Shown here one piece after another: positions 9,201 to 18,869 of a stretch of 64,000 bases of DNA. Both the position numbers and the translations under genes were made by a program. The first letter of the stretch is position 1. Each line of letters opens with the position of its first letter. The DNA comes from Pseudovibrio ascidiaceicola (GTDB taxonomy: Bacteria > Pseudomonadota > Alphaproteobacteria > Rhizobiales > Stappiaceae): contig NZ_FOSK01000003.1 of the NCBI RefSeq assembly GCF_900114245.1, positions 370,026 to 434,025 on the forward strand, given 5' to 3'. A model generated the notes under the pieces. That model searched no databases, was not told the origin of the DNA, and worked only from the letters and a program-made list of their open reading frames with translations.

Positions 9201-9917
9201 TCAAGAGTCAGCCATTGGGTCCAAATCAGCCAGAGTCTTCAGCTTATTCATCTCTGTCACGATGACCTTTTTGCGCCCGCTATTCACAATTCCTTGCTTT
9301 TCCCAAGCGCTTAGCAAACGGCTCACAGTGTACAAAGTTGTGCCGGTCATCTCAGAGATATTCTGGCGTGTGAGAGGAAAATCAATTTCCATCCCCTCGT
9401 CAGTGATGCGGCTGCTTTGGATAGCAAGCCTCAGCAAAGCCCGTGCAACGCGTTGCTCGACCTGCTGTGTTGCCAGCTCCAGAATGTGGTTATTCGCTTC
9501 AGAGATACGCTCTCCGACGGTTTTGTAGGTTTCCGTCGCAAATCCATCGTACTTTTCGACAAACGTCTTCCAGAGGCTTGTCGGCCAGAACAACACAAGG
9601 CAGTCATCAATCGCCACAGCACTGGCCGGATAAGTCGTCCTGCCAATTGCGGAGGCAATGCCCATAAGCTCGCCACTTACGATGTGACGTGCAATCACCT
9701 GATCTCCAGAAGCCGTGGTGCGAATAACGCGCACATGACCGTCCAGCAGCAGGAAAAACCGTTCCGCTGGCTCATGCTCTTCGAAAATAGCCTGACCCGC
9801 GCTGAAACGCTTTGGCGTCGCTGCGTCCAAAATCTCTCTGATATCAACGCGTTCCAGCTTTCGGAACGGAGGAATATGGGAAATAAGATTTTCGTCAAGA
9901 CTTCTCAAAGAAGACAC
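9201..9917 (-). CDS. Crp/Fnr-family transcription regulator, cluster-less (Dnr/NarR/NnrR type)
   Basis: The 238-residue product has an N-terminal cyclic-nucleotide-type beta-roll (FSAGQAIFEEHEPAERFFLLLDG near residue 38), a long dimerisation helix and a C-terminal winged helix (about residues 165-225). It lacks the N-terminal cysteine cluster of FNR and has only one Cys (near residue 105), so it is not an oxygen-sensing Fe-S FNR. The closest types are the heme- or NO-responsive Dnr, NnrR and NarR groups. The recognition helix reads TLYTVSRLLS, where FNR has ETISR; the Glu that reads the TTGAT half-site is Tyr here. It lies upstream of norC on the same strand, about 190 bases away, and is likely to regulate denitrification genes. 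Confidence 0.85.
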   Translation of the reverse strand: MSSLRSLDENLISHIPPFRKLERVDIREILDAATPKRFSAGQAIFEEHEPAERFFLLLDGHVRVIRTTASGDQVIARHIVSGELMGIASAIGRTTYPASAVAIDDCLVLFWPTSLWKTFVEKYDGFATETYKTVGERISEANNHILELATQQVEQRVARALLRLAIQSSRITDEGMEIDFPLTRQNISEMTGTTLYTVSRLLSAWEKQGIVNSGRKKVIVTEMNKLKTLADLDPMADS

Positions 9918-10333
9918 CGTAGATCAATTAGAAAACACCCAAGCCAATCTGCGAGTGTTTCAGCTTATGTACTCGTAGAATTAAGCCGGTTGGTTATAAC
10001 AGAAAACATTAAGAAATTCACAGTGAACTCATTGGTGTAAGCCATTTTCTGCACATGAGTTCCAACTATCATATAGGCGCTACGTTTTTCTCCACCAACG
10101 AGCTAGTTTTTAACCGTTTTCTGAAAGGAAATTTGCTTCAGGAAGAGGTGGAAGCGACCCAGTGTGGGATCAAAAAAAGACGCAAAGAGAATCAGAGACC
10201 TATCAGAAATTCACAATGTGTCGTTGCCCTTTGGCAAAGACACTCTCGCCCAACGACTTGGGCGATATAGTCTAAATGACAAAAGCCCCACCACAAGGGC
10301 GGGGCTTTCAGTAGTCATCAAATGCTTCACAGA
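9918..10333. other. Intergenic region between the regulator gene and the peptide transporter operon
   Basis: In 416 bases I see no coding sequence with a plausible ribosome-binding site. It holds a short palindrome TTCACAGTGAA at 10017-10027, upstream of the regulator gene, and at the left end of the transporter operon a terminator at 10282-10308. The promoter of the regulator gene must lie here but I cannot place it. Confidence 0.6.
10282..10308 (-). terminator. Terminator of the dpp-like operon
   Basis: AAAGCCCC at 10282-10289 pairs with GGGGCTTT at 10301-10308 around an 11-base loop. The minus-strand product ends in GGGGCTTTTG. It lies 26 bases after the last gene of the peptide transporter operon. 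Confidence 0.85.
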
Positions 10334-11164
10334 TCAGCTGTCGCCGAAGAACTCTGCATCATACCCCATGGAGGCTTTAAGCAGCTCCTGTGTGTAAGCT
10401 GTCTCTGGTGTGGAGCTTCGCATCGCTTCCACATCCATCACCTCAACAACCTCACCATGCTGCATCACGGCAATCTCATCACACATATGCGCAACCACAG
10501 CCAGATCATGCGTCACCATCACATAAGTAAGGTTATGCTCCTTACGCAGATCAGCAAACAGGTTCAGAATTTCCGCCTGCACAGACACATCCAATGCTGA
10601 AGTTGGCTCATCCAATAACAGGATCTCTGGCTCCAACATCAAAGCACGTGCAACGGCCACACGCTGTCGCTGTCCACCGGAAAGCTGATGCGGATACCTG
10701 AAGCGAAAATCAGCTCCGAGTCCAACATCATCCAAAGCCCGAAGCACACGACCATCAACATCGTCAAACCCATGTAGTTTCAAGGGTTCTGACAAAACTC
10801 GGTCTACAGTATGGCGTGGATGCAAGGACGCATAGGGATCCTGAAAAACCATCTGAATCTTACGGGCAAAAGCCTTGTCGCGCTTATGCGAGACAGGTGC
10901 ACCATCAATATCGATCTCACCATCCCAGCTCTCAACGAGTCCACACACAGCGCGCAACACAGTTGATTTACCTGAACCAGATTCACCGACAATACCAAAA
11001 CTGCCGCCTTGCTGAACCTTGACACTCACATTCTTGACAGCCTGAAAGCGATCCGCTCCCTCACCGAAATAGACGTTGAGGTCTTTGATCTCGAGGCGAG
11101 CATCCTTTGTTGCTTCCGCAACCCATGGCTTACGTTCCATCACAGCACTATCAGACCCGGGCAT
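10334..11164 (-). CDS. Peptide ABC transporter ATP-binding protein (DppF/OppF-like)
   Basis: This is the second ATPase of a dipeptide/oligopeptide importer. It has Walker A GESGSGKST, signature LSGGQRQRVAVARAL, Walker B EILLLDEPTSALD and a switch His in VMVTHDLA, in standard order. I start it at the ATG at 11164 because AGGAGG stands nine bases upstream; an upstream ATG would extend far into the preceding gene. That gives 276 residues and a 14-base overlap with the preceding ATPase gene. The Cys-rich C-terminal extension of many OppF proteins is not evident. It is the last gene of the operon. Confidence 0.92.
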   Translation of the reverse strand: MPGSDSAVMERKPWVAEATKDARLEIKDLNVYFGEGADRFQAVKNVSVKVQQGGSFGIVGESGSGKSTVLRAVCGLVESWDGEIDIDGAPVSHKRDKAFARKIQMVFQDPYASLHPRHTVDRVLSEPLKLHGFDDVDGRVLRALDDVGLGADFRFRYPHQLSGGQRQRVAVARALMLEPEILLLDEPTSALDVSVQAEILNLFADLRKEHNLTYVMVTHDLAVVAHMCDEIAVMQHGEVVEVMDVEAMRSSTPETAYTQELLKASMGYDAEFFGDS

Positions 11165-12011
11165 CGACACTGGCCTCCTGCTTCCAACTGTCCTGACGCT
11201 GCAGAGCTTCAAGGCGCCCCTTGGGCTCCTCAATGCGAGGCAGCGCGTTCAGCAACCCACGTGTATAAGGATGTGTCGCATTATGCAGTTCACTGGCCTT
11301 ACAGGTCTCCACAATACGTCCAGCGTACATAATGATAATGCGGTCACAGAACGAAGAGACAAGGTTCAGATCGTGACTGATGAAAATCAGCCCCATCCCG
11401 CGCTCCTGCACCAATTTGTCCATAATCGCCAGCACCTTCATCTGCACAGTCACGTCCAATGCAGAGGTCGGTTCATCAGCAATCAGCAGTTTTGGATCGG
11501 TGATCAGCATCATCGCGATCATCACACGCTGCCCCATACCGCCTGAAAGCTCATGCGGGTAAGAGTCGAACACACGCTCAGGATTACGGATCTGAACAGC
11601 CTCCAGCATCTCCAGTGCGCCCTGACGAGCCTCACGACGAGACGCCTTGGTGTGAAGACGCAAAGCCTCACAGATCTGTTTGCCGACCGTATGAACCGGG
11701 TTTAGCGAGAACTTCGGATCCTGCATCACCATAGAGATCTGGTGCCCACGGATCTTCCGCATCTGCCGTTCCGAATAGTCCAGCAGATTTTCACCATTGA
11801 ACATAATCGACTTGGCTTCCATCTGGCCCGGAGACCGGATCAGGCGCAAAATACTCCGTCCGGTCATAGACTTGCCAGAGCCACTTTCGCCCACAATACC
11901 AACGCGCTCACGCCCGACAGAGAAAGAAATGCCACGAACGGCATCAACTGTACCACTGCGTGTCGGGAAACGAACCCAAAGGTCCTCAACGCTTAAAAGC
12001 GTATCACTCAT
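11151..12011 (-). CDS. Peptide ABC transporter ATP-binding protein (DppD/OppD-like)
   Basis: This is the first ATPase of the peptide importer, 286 residues. Walker A is GESGSGKSM and the signature is the rarer LSGGMGQRVMIAMML, which is usual for OppD/DppD proteins. Walker B is LLIADEPTSALDV. It lies 12 bases after the second permease gene and overlaps the next ATPase gene. Substrate class (di- or oligopeptides, nickel or another solute) cannot be read from the ATPase. Confidence 0.92.
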   Translation of the reverse strand: MSDTLLSVEDLWVRFPTRSGTVDAVRGISFSVGRERVGIVGESGSGKSMTGRSILRLIRSPGQMEAKSIMFNGENLLDYSERQMRKIRGHQISMVMQDPKFSLNPVHTVGKQICEALRLHTKASRREARQGALEMLEAVQIRNPERVFDSYPHELSGGMGQRVMIAMMLITDPKLLIADEPTSALDVTVQMKVLAIMDKLVQERGMGLIFISHDLNLVSSFCDRIIIMYAGRIVETCKASELHNATHPYTRGLLNALPRIEEPKGRLEALQRQDSWKQEASVDARV

Positions 12012-12023
12012 GGTTCTCGCCCC

Positions 12024-12965
12024 CTAGCTCTGGCTCTTTTTCGGATCAAGAATATCGCGCAGACCATCACCCAGCAGGTTGAAGCCCAAGGACACGATAA
12101 AGATCGCCATACCCGGCATGGCAGCAACCCACCAATGGTCCAGAATAAACTTGCGACCAGCAGAGATCATTGCGCCCCACTCAGGCTCTGGAGGCTGAGC
12201 ACCAAGACCAAGGAAACCAAGGCCAGCAGCTGTCAGAATAATCCCGGCCATATCAAGCGTCACACGCACGATGATGGAGGACAGACACAGCGGCCACACA
12301 TGCCCAACAATGATGTGCATGACACCAGCACCCTGCAAACGCACAGCGCTAATATAATCTGCATTACGAATGGTCAGAGTTTCCGCGCGAGCAATACGCG
12401 CATACGGAGGCCATGCCGTCAGGCTGATCGCAATAATCGCACTCTCAATACCAGCCCCAAGCGCAGCAACGAAGGCAAGCGCCAGAATAAGCTTGGGAAA
12501 CGCCAGGAAGATATCAACCAAACGCATAAGCGCCTGGTCAACCCAGCCGCCCAGGTAACCCGCAACAGTTCCAATCAACAAACCGAAAACCGGGGCTGTG
12601 AACGCAACGATGCCCACGATCAGAAGAGTGATACGTGAACCATAAACGAGGCGGCTCCAGATATCACGGCCAAGCTCATCAGTTCCAAGCAGGTGACCAT
12701 CCACTCCCGGCGCAGTCAAACGCTTGGCAAGATCTTGGGCATTTGGCTCAGTTGTTGCCAGCAGAGGCGCAAAAATCGCCATCAGAACCAGGCTCAAAAT
12801 AATCAAGAACCCGAGAAACGCGAGCTTGTTTTCATAGAGTTTCATCCACCCCATATAAAACTGCACAGCACGTGCATGTCCGCGGGATGTAGGTGCATCA
12901 GAGGAGAGCCATGCTTTCAAGCCAGCTCTGTCAGGCACGTTGGATTTTACAGGTGCTGTTGTCAT
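12024..12965 (-). CDS. Peptide ABC transporter permease (DppC-like)
   Basis: This 313-residue inner-membrane permease has six predicted helices. The N-terminal OppC-type segment lies near residues 45-70 (ENKLAFLGFLIILSLVLM). The GTDELGRDIWSRL signature of the DppC/OppC group is near residue 95, and the EAA loop is near residue 190 (ARAETLTIRNADYISAVR). Its start overlaps the stop of the first permease gene by four bases. It pairs with the DppB-like permease to form the channel. Confidence 0.93.
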   Translation of the reverse strand: MTTAPVKSNVPDRAGLKAWLSSDAPTSRGHARAVQFYMGWMKLYENKLAFLGFLIILSLVLMAIFAPLLATTEPNAQDLAKRLTAPGVDGHLLGTDELGRDIWSRLVYGSRITLLIVGIVAFTAPVFGLLIGTVAGYLGGWVDQALMRLVDIFLAFPKLILALAFVAALGAGIESAIIAISLTAWPPYARIARAETLTIRNADYISAVRLQGAGVMHIIVGHVWPLCLSSIIVRVTLDMAGIILTAAGLGFLGLGAQPPEPEWGAMISAGRKFILDHWWVAAMPGMAIFIVSLGFNLLGDGLRDILDPKKSQS

Positions 12966-14029
12966 CGTGCCCTCGGATCAACCACTTTGTACATAAAGTC
13001 AGAGAAGAGATTGAGGCCAACAAAGATAGCACCAACCACGACTGTTCCACCCAGTACCGCATTCATATCGGCAGAGAGCAGAGCATTGGTGATGTAGTTG
13101 CCCAGACCCGGCCACGAGAAGATGATCTCAGTTAGCACAGACCCTTCCAGCAGGTTCGCATAGGAAAGCGCGATCACCGTAATAAGCGGGATCATCACAT
13201 TAGGCAGCGCATGACGCCAGATCACAGCAGTCTCAGAAACACCCTTCACACGCGCCGTGGTGATATACTCCTGAGAGAACTGTTCCAGCATGAACGAACG
13301 GGTCATACGAGAAATATAGGCAATGGAGTAATAGCCAAGAATACTTGCCGGCAGAATGATGTGGCTCACTGCATTCCAGAAGATATCAATCTCACCTGCA
13401 ATCAGGCTATCGATGAGGATCATGCCTGAAACGACAGGAACAATGTCTTCAAAGTAGATGTCGATACGACCCGGGCCACTAACCCAGCCAAGAATACCGT
13501 AGAAAATCAAGAGCCCCATCAAGCCGAACCAGAAGATCGGCATGGAGTAGCCAAACAGGCCAACAAGGCGGATCAGCTGGTCAGGCCAGCGGCCTTCATT
13601 CACAGCAGCCAAAACACCCATCGGCACACCAATGCCAACGCCAGCGATAGTCGCCAAGGTCGCAAGCTCTAATGTAGCCGGGAAAACGCGGGCAATATCC
13701 TCAACAACAGGCCGCGCTGTCAGCGTCGACATCCCGAAGTCGCCCATCGCCACCTGTTTCAAGAACAGCATGAACTGCACATAAAGCGGCTGATCAAGAC
13801 CCATGGCCTTGTACGCAGCTTCATAAATTTCCTGAGAAGCACGCTCACCAACAACCGCGAGAACCGGGTCAACTGGCATAACACGCGCAATAATGAAGGT
13901 GACGAAAAGAAGCCCCACCATAGTGATGGCAATGGAGAAAAGGCCAGCGATTAAACCTTTTAAAATCTTGTAGAGCGGCGAGGTAAACCCTCGCCGCGCC
14001 ACAGTCGCTGTAGAGTCAGCGATGCTCAT
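12962..14029 (-). CDS. Peptide ABC transporter permease (DppB-like)
   Basis: This 355-residue permease has an N-terminal helix (about 30-52), the PVDPVLAVVGERASQE region typical of DppB N-terminal loops, and the GVSETAVIWRHALPN coupling motif near residue 262. It overlaps dppC by four bases and follows the binding-protein gene by 16 bases. Confidence 0.93.
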   Translation of the reverse strand: MSIADSTATVARRGFTSPLYKILKGLIAGLFSIAITMVGLLFVTFIIARVMPVDPVLAVVGERASQEIYEAAYKAMGLDQPLYVQFMLFLKQVAMGDFGMSTLTARPVVEDIARVFPATLELATLATIAGVGIGVPMGVLAAVNEGRWPDQLIRLVGLFGYSMPIFWFGLMGLLIFYGILGWVSGPGRIDIYFEDIVPVVSGMILIDSLIAGEIDIFWNAVSHIILPASILGYYSIAYISRMTRSFMLEQFSQEYITTARVKGVSETAVIWRHALPNVMIPLITVIALSYANLLEGSVLTEIIFSWPGLGNYITNALLSADMNAVLGGTVVVGAIFVGLNLFSDFMYKVVDPRAR

Positions 14030-14045
14030 TTGTGATTAGCCAATC

Positions 14046-15659
14046 TTATTTTTTTACAGGCCAGAAGAATACGCCAGTGATAGCGCCACCCGGGTTGAAG
14101 CCGGTCACGTTTGCAGCCATTGAGTTCTGCTCAATCTGCTGGAACATAACTGAGAATGGAGCTTCTTTCTGGAAGGTCTTCTGAGCTTGCACGTACATGC
14201 GAGCACGCTTTTCGCGATCACTTTCCTGTACAGCCAGATCGGTCAGCTTGGTCAGTTCTGTTGCTGGGTAAGCGTTACGCCATGCCAGTTTACCAACATG
14301 CTTACCTTCATCGGAGTTATCCGGGTTGTTTGCAAAGGTATCAGCATTTGTGTGTGGATCTGGGTAATCCGGACCCCATGCGCCTACGTAGATCTGGAAA
14401 TCACGTGCGCGGTAACGACCAAGGATCTGCTTGCCAGTTCCCTGTGTGATAGATGCGCGAATACCAGCCTGGCCAAAGGTGTTCTGCAAGCTTTGAGCAA
14501 TTTCAACACGCTCAGTCGCATTACGAACGATGAACTCAACATCGAAACCGTCAGCATAACCAGCCTGGTCGAGCAGCTCTTTAGCTTTCTCAACGTTCAG
14601 TGAGAATGGAGTGTCCTTCAGTTCGCCCATATAGGTCTGCGGAAGGAACGCCTGCTGGATTGTGTACTGGCCCTTCAGGAAGGAACCGGTCATGCCTTTG
14701 TAGTCAACAAGGTACTTCAGAGCTTCCGCAACCTTCGGATGGGACAGCGCCTTATCCTTCTGGTTGAAGGAGATGTACATCAGACGACCGCGGAGCGTGT
14801 CTTCAACCTTCAGGTCTTCATTCGTGGAGATCGCAGCAATATCTTCTGGAGACAGGTGACGAGCAACATCAACGTCGCCTTTTTCCAGCATCAGGCGCTG
14901 AGAAGCAGATTCCATCACGTGACGCACGATAACGCGCTTCATCGCAACTTCACCGCGCCAGTAACCTGGAACAGCAGTCAGAGAATAAGACTCATTTGGC
15001 TTCCAGCTCTGCAGCTTAAACGCGCCAGAACCCGCAGAATTGGTTTTCAGCCAGCCGTTACCCCAGTCGCCATCAACTTCATTGGATTTAACCAGTTCAC
15101 TATCAACGATAGAAGCAATTGCAGAAGTGAAGCAGTTCAGTACGAAAGAAGGAGCGTACTTCTTATCTGTCGTAATCTGGAAAGTGTTCTCATCAACGGC
15201 TTTGATTGTCTCACTCATGTTTTCAGGAGTGAAGCCAAACTGCGTAAGAATGAAAGACGGTGTTTTCTTCATCGCAACTGCACGGCGAAGGCTGTACTCA
15301 GCATCCTTTGCAGTAACAGGGTTGCCGGTGTGGAACTTGACGCCCTCACGCATTTTAAAGGTAAAGGTCTTGCCATCCTCTGAGATTTCCCAGCTTGTTG
15401 CCAGACCTGGCTCATAACCTTTGGACAGGTCAGCTGGGTTCAGCTGTACCAGACGGTCATACATGTTGTTCGCCATGTCTGTACCGGAGAACTCAAACAT
15501 TTCCTGCGGATCAAGGGAAATGATGTCGTCAATACGGCCAGCAACAATAAGCATGTTTGGTGGTGTTGCAGCACCAGCCTCAGAGATGATAGCGCCGGAA
15601 ATTGGCATCGCCACGCTTGCAGCAAGCGCCAGCGAGAGAAGACTACGCTTAAATTGCAT
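14046..15659 (-). CDS. Peptide ABC transporter substrate-binding protein (DppA/OppA-like, SBP family 5)
   Basis: This periplasmic solute-binding protein of family 5 has 537 residues. The signal peptide (MQFKRSLLSLALAASVAM...) has a likely cleavage near AGA at residues 28-30. The family signature lies near residues 90-115 (WEISEDGKTFTFKMREGVKFHTG). It is the first gene of the operon and its product selects the cargo, which I cannot infer; family 5 members bind peptides, but also nickel, opines or glutathione. Confidence 0.93.
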   Translation of the reverse strand: MQFKRSLLSLALAASVAMPISGAIISEAGAATPPNMLIVAGRIDDIISLDPQEMFEFSGTDMANNMYDRLVQLNPADLSKGYEPGLATSWEISEDGKTFTFKMREGVKFHTGNPVTAKDAEYSLRRAVAMKKTPSFILTQFGFTPENMSETIKAVDENTFQITTDKKYAPSFVLNCFTSAIASIVDSELVKSNEVDGDWGNGWLKTNSAGSGAFKLQSWKPNESYSLTAVPGYWRGEVAMKRVIVRHVMESASQRLMLEKGDVDVARHLSPEDIAAISTNEDLKVEDTLRGRLMYISFNQKDKALSHPKVAEALKYLVDYKGMTGSFLKGQYTIQQAFLPQTYMGELKDTPFSLNVEKAKELLDQAGYADGFDVEFIVRNATERVEIAQSLQNTFGQAGIRASITQGTGKQILGRYRARDFQIYVGAWGPDYPDPHTNADTFANNPDNSDEGKHVGKLAWRNAYPATELTKLTDLAVQESDREKRARMYVQAQKTFQKEAPFSVMFQQIEQNSMAANVTGFNPGGAITGVFFWPVKK

Positions 15660-16056
15660 TTAAAAATGCTCCCCTATTTATAAAATGCCTTCACATCGTT
15701 AGTCGCGCGAAGGCGAAAGAATTGTAACCGCATCTAAGTGCAATCACTGATTAAATTCTTTCACTTTTTAAGAAAGGGAACAAGTACCCTTGGTTGAGCT
15801 CAGCCAAAGAATACCAGGTGCCAGCTCAATCCTTGCTTGATTCTGGAAGGCTAACCTTGCGGTTTCTGCCAGTAATCAAACCTCCCCTAACGGACTAGTC
15901 AATTGGTATGATCGAGCCTGATTCAGTCTAAAAAAATCAGCTATTTAATCGTTTTAAGAAATGAAGAGGCGTCTCAGAAAAAGTAAACGCTGCACACAAG
16001 GTGCAGCGCTGGAACACTATGCCAAATTGGAGTGAGCCTGTGAGCAATTTTATTTA
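15660..16056. other. Intergenic region between the dpp-like and agl-like operons
   Basis: These 397 bases hold the promoter region of the peptide transporter operon on the right of dppA and the terminator of the sugar operon at 15976-16008. I find no gene and no convincing operator. Confidence 0.6.
15976..16008 (-). terminator. Terminator of the agl-like operon
   Basis: CGCTGCAC at 15988-15995 and GTGCAGCG at 16001-16008 form a perfect eight-base stem with a five-base loop. On the minus strand it is followed by TTTACTTTTT. It lies 49 bases after the ATPase gene. Confidence 0.75.
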
Positions 16057-17184
16057 TCACGCACCCTCAAGAGTTGCAGTCTTTTCATGTTGACCTAACG
16101 TTCCCAATTTAGAAAACGCGAATCCGTCACCGCCAAACACATGCGCATGGCTACAATCCAGCTTCACTTTGCAGCTTTCACCGGCCTTCGCAGTAGCATC
16201 GCCCCTGCCCTGAACGGTGATCAAAGAACCGTCGGTCAAGCGCACATGCAGGAAGTGGCTCTCGCCAAGTTCCTCAATAACCTCGACCTTCCCGGAAAGC
16301 TCGCCTTCCGTTCCGCTGCCCATATGCTCAGGGCGAATACCAAACTCAACCTTATCGCCAACAGCAAGGCCAGTCGGATCAACAGCAACCTTCACAGGAT
16401 CAGAACCGATAACCGACAGCTCAACACCGTCTTCAGCAACGCCTGTCACCTGCGCCTCAATGAAGTTCATCTTCGGCGACCCAATGAAGCCAGCCACGAA
16501 CTTGTTGCGCGGACGATGGTACAGCTCAAGCGGGCTACCAACCTGCTCAATCCGGCCAGCATTCAGCACCACAATCCGGTCTGCAAGCGTCATTGCCTCC
16601 ACCTGATCATGAGTCACGTACACCATGGTGGCGTCCATGTCCTGATGCAGCTTGGCAATCTCAATACGCATCTGCACACGCAGCGCCGCATCAAGGTTGG
16701 AGAGCGGCTCATCAAACAGGAAGACCTTAGGATTACGAACAATCGCACGGCCAATCGCCACGCGCTGACGCTGTCCACCAGAAAGCTGCTTCGGTTTACG
16801 TTCCAGCAACGGAGTCAGCTCAAGGATACGAGCCGCCTCCATCACCTTGTCTTTGATGTCCTCTTTTGAATGCTTGGAAAGCTCAAGGCCAAACGCCATG
16901 TTCTCATAAACATTCATATGCGGATAAAGAGCATAGCTCTGGAACACCATGGCTATCTTGCGTTCCTTAGGAGAGCGCTGGTTCACCAGATCTCCGTCAA
17001 TGAACATGTCACCATCAGTGATATCTTCAAGCCCTGCAATCAGGCGCAATAAAGTCGATTTACCGCAGCCGGATGGCCCAACAAACACGATCAACTCGCG
17101 ATCTTTGATCTGCAAGTCAACGCCGTGGATGATGCGGGTTGACCCGAAGTCCTTGACGATACCCTTGAGTGTTACATCTGCCAT
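16057..17184 (-). CDS. aglK: Alpha-glucoside ABC transporter ATP-binding protein (AglK/MalK-type)
   Basis: This ATPase energises sugar import. The 375 residues comprise Walker A GPSGCGKST near residue 37, signature LSGGQRQRVAIGRA near 134, Walker B VFLFDEPLSNLD, and a C-terminal TOBE/MalK-type regulatory domain (about 240-360, with GIRPEHMG). It is the last gene of a unit whose order, binding protein, two permeases, glucosidase, ATPase, with a divergent LacI regulator, matches the Sinorhizobium agl operon. The symbol follows that synteny. Confidence 0.9.
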   Translation of the reverse strand: MADVTLKGIVKDFGSTRIIHGVDLQIKDRELIVFVGPSGCGKSTLLRLIAGLEDITDGDMFIDGDLVNQRSPKERKIAMVFQSYALYPHMNVYENMAFGLELSKHSKEDIKDKVMEAARILELTPLLERKPKQLSGGQRQRVAIGRAIVRNPKVFLFDEPLSNLDAALRVQMRIEIAKLHQDMDATMVYVTHDQVEAMTLADRIVVLNAGRIEQVGSPLELYHRPRNKFVAGFIGSPKMNFIEAQVTGVAEDGVELSVIGSDPVKVAVDPTGLAVGDKVEFGIRPEHMGSGTEGELSGKVEVIEELGESHFLHVRLTDGSLITVQGRGDATAKAGESCKVKLDCSHAHVFGGDGFAFSKLGTLGQHEKTATLEGA

Positions 17185-17199
17185 GGTGTTGCCCTCAGC

Positions 17200-18864
17200 T
17201 TAGTTCTTTGAGATTTGCAAGTAAGCCACTTGCCATGCAGGCAGGTTGAGTGCCTCGCCGTCCATTTCCGCACTAAATCCATGCCCCTCCAGCAACGCAG
17301 CAGAGCTGTACGCACCCAGAGCAACACGCATATCATTATTTGTCAGGTTGAAGACGCAAAGCACTTTCTCGCCTTCATGCTCACGCACAAACGCCAGCAC
17401 ATCTTCTCCCAAATCAACAAAGCCCAAAGACCCTTTTTGCAGAACCTTCTGGTCCTTACGCCACTGCAGGTACTTCGCTGTCCGGCGAAGAGGAGAAGCT
17501 TCATCTCCAGCCTGAGCTTCCGCACTGTGTTCCAGATGGTCTTGCGCCATTGGCAGCCAAGGCTTGCCAGTGGTGAAGCCACCGTCTTTGGTCCATGCAA
17601 TCGGCGTACGACACCCGTCACGACCTTTATATTCAGGCCAGAACTCAATGCCATAAGGATCTTGCAGGTCTTCCAGAGCCACATCAGCTTCTTTAAAGCC
17701 CAGTTCCTCACCCTGATAAATGCATGGGCTACCACGCAGCGATGCGCTCAACGCCATCAAAGCTGGCGTGGCCACCTGAGGATCAACATCAGCAGGAAGC
17801 CGCGACCCCATACGCTTCACATCGTGGTTGGACATCGCCCAGCTCGGCCAACCCTCAGTCACAATGTTTTGCAGGTTGGTCACCCGCTCACGCACATACT
17901 TTGCAGTTGGCGTGTTGGAAAGCAGATCAAAGCTGTACGCCATGTGCAGACGTCCCTCACCAGAGGTGTACTGCGCCATGATCTCGCTGGCTTCATGCCC
18001 CGCACCAATCTCACCAACAGTGGTGGTGTTTGGATACTCGTTCATCACAGCCCGCAAACGCTCAAGGAACGGCAGATTTTCTGGCTGCGACTTGTCGAAC
18101 TTGTGGTCCTGGAACGCATAAGGGTTCACGCCAGTCACATCCGCAAGACTATCCGGATCCGGATAAGGCGGGTTGTCACGCAGCTGTTTGTCATGAACGT
18201 AAAAGTTCACGGTATCCAAACGGAACCCATCAACACCCAGCTCCAGCCAGAACCGACCTGCATCAAGCACAGCCTGCTGCACTTCTTCGCAATGGAAATT
18301 CAAATCCGGCTGAGAACGCAGGAAGTTATGCAGGTAGTACTGACAACGACGGCTGTCCCACTGCCAGGCAGAACCACCAAAGATGGAGAGCCAGTTGTTT
18401 GGCGGAGACCCATCAGCCTTTGGATCTGCCCACACATACCAGTCAGACTTGCTGTTGGTTTTATTGCTGCGGCTTTCAACAAACCATTCATGCTGATCAG
18501 AGGTGTGCGAGATCACCAGATCGATCAGCACACGAATGCCCTTGCCATGCGCTTTGGCAATCAGCTCTTTAAAGTCGTCCAGAGAGCCGAACATTGGATC
18601 AACATCTTCATAATCAGAAACATCATATCCAAAGTCATCCATTGGCGACTTCATGAAAGGCGAAATCCAGATCGCATCAGCACCAAGATCGGAGATGTAG
18701 TCCAGCTTCTCTGTAATGCCTGGAAGGTCACCAATGCCATCGCCATTGCTATCTGCGAAAGACCGCGGATAGATTTGATAAATGACTGCGCCCCGCCACC
18801 AATCCGGATCGTTCGCCAGAACGCGATGGCTTGTATTTTCATTTATTGGGGTAGAGAGGTTCAT
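17200..18864 (-). CDS. aglA: Alpha-glucosidase, GH13 family (AglA-like)
   Basis: This cytoplasmic hydrolase probably splits the imported alpha-glucoside (maltose, sucrose or trehalose class). The 554 residues begin with the (beta/alpha)8 domain: GAVIYQIYPRSFADSNGDG near residue 25, nucleophile Asp 217 in GFRLDTVNF, acid/base Glu 285 in TVGEIG, and transition-state Asp 348 in SNHDVKR. A C-terminal beta domain follows. No signal peptide is present, consistent with cleavage after uptake. It lies five bases after the permease gene. GH13 oligo-alpha-glucosidases and trehalose-6-phosphate hydrolases are similar, so the exact substrate is open. Confidence 0.93.
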   Translation of the reverse strand: MNLSTPINENTSHRVLANDPDWWRGAVIYQIYPRSFADSNGDGIGDLPGITEKLDYISDLGADAIWISPFMKSPMDDFGYDVSDYEDVDPMFGSLDDFKELIAKAHGKGIRVLIDLVISHTSDQHEWFVESRSNKTNSKSDWYVWADPKADGSPPNNWLSIFGGSAWQWDSRRCQYYLHNFLRSQPDLNFHCEEVQQAVLDAGRFWLELGVDGFRLDTVNFYVHDKQLRDNPPYPDPDSLADVTGVNPYAFQDHKFDKSQPENLPFLERLRAVMNEYPNTTTVGEIGAGHEASEIMAQYTSGEGRLHMAYSFDLLSNTPTAKYVRERVTNLQNIVTEGWPSWAMSNHDVKRMGSRLPADVDPQVATPALMALSASLRGSPCIYQGEELGFKEADVALEDLQDPYGIEFWPEYKGRDGCRTPIAWTKDGGFTTGKPWLPMAQDHLEHSAEAQAGDEASPLRRTAKYLQWRKDQKVLQKGSLGFVDLGEDVLAFVREHEGEKVLCVFNLTNNDMRVALGAYSSAALLEGHGFSAEMDGEALNLPAWQVAYLQISKN

Positions 18865-18869
18865 TCCAG

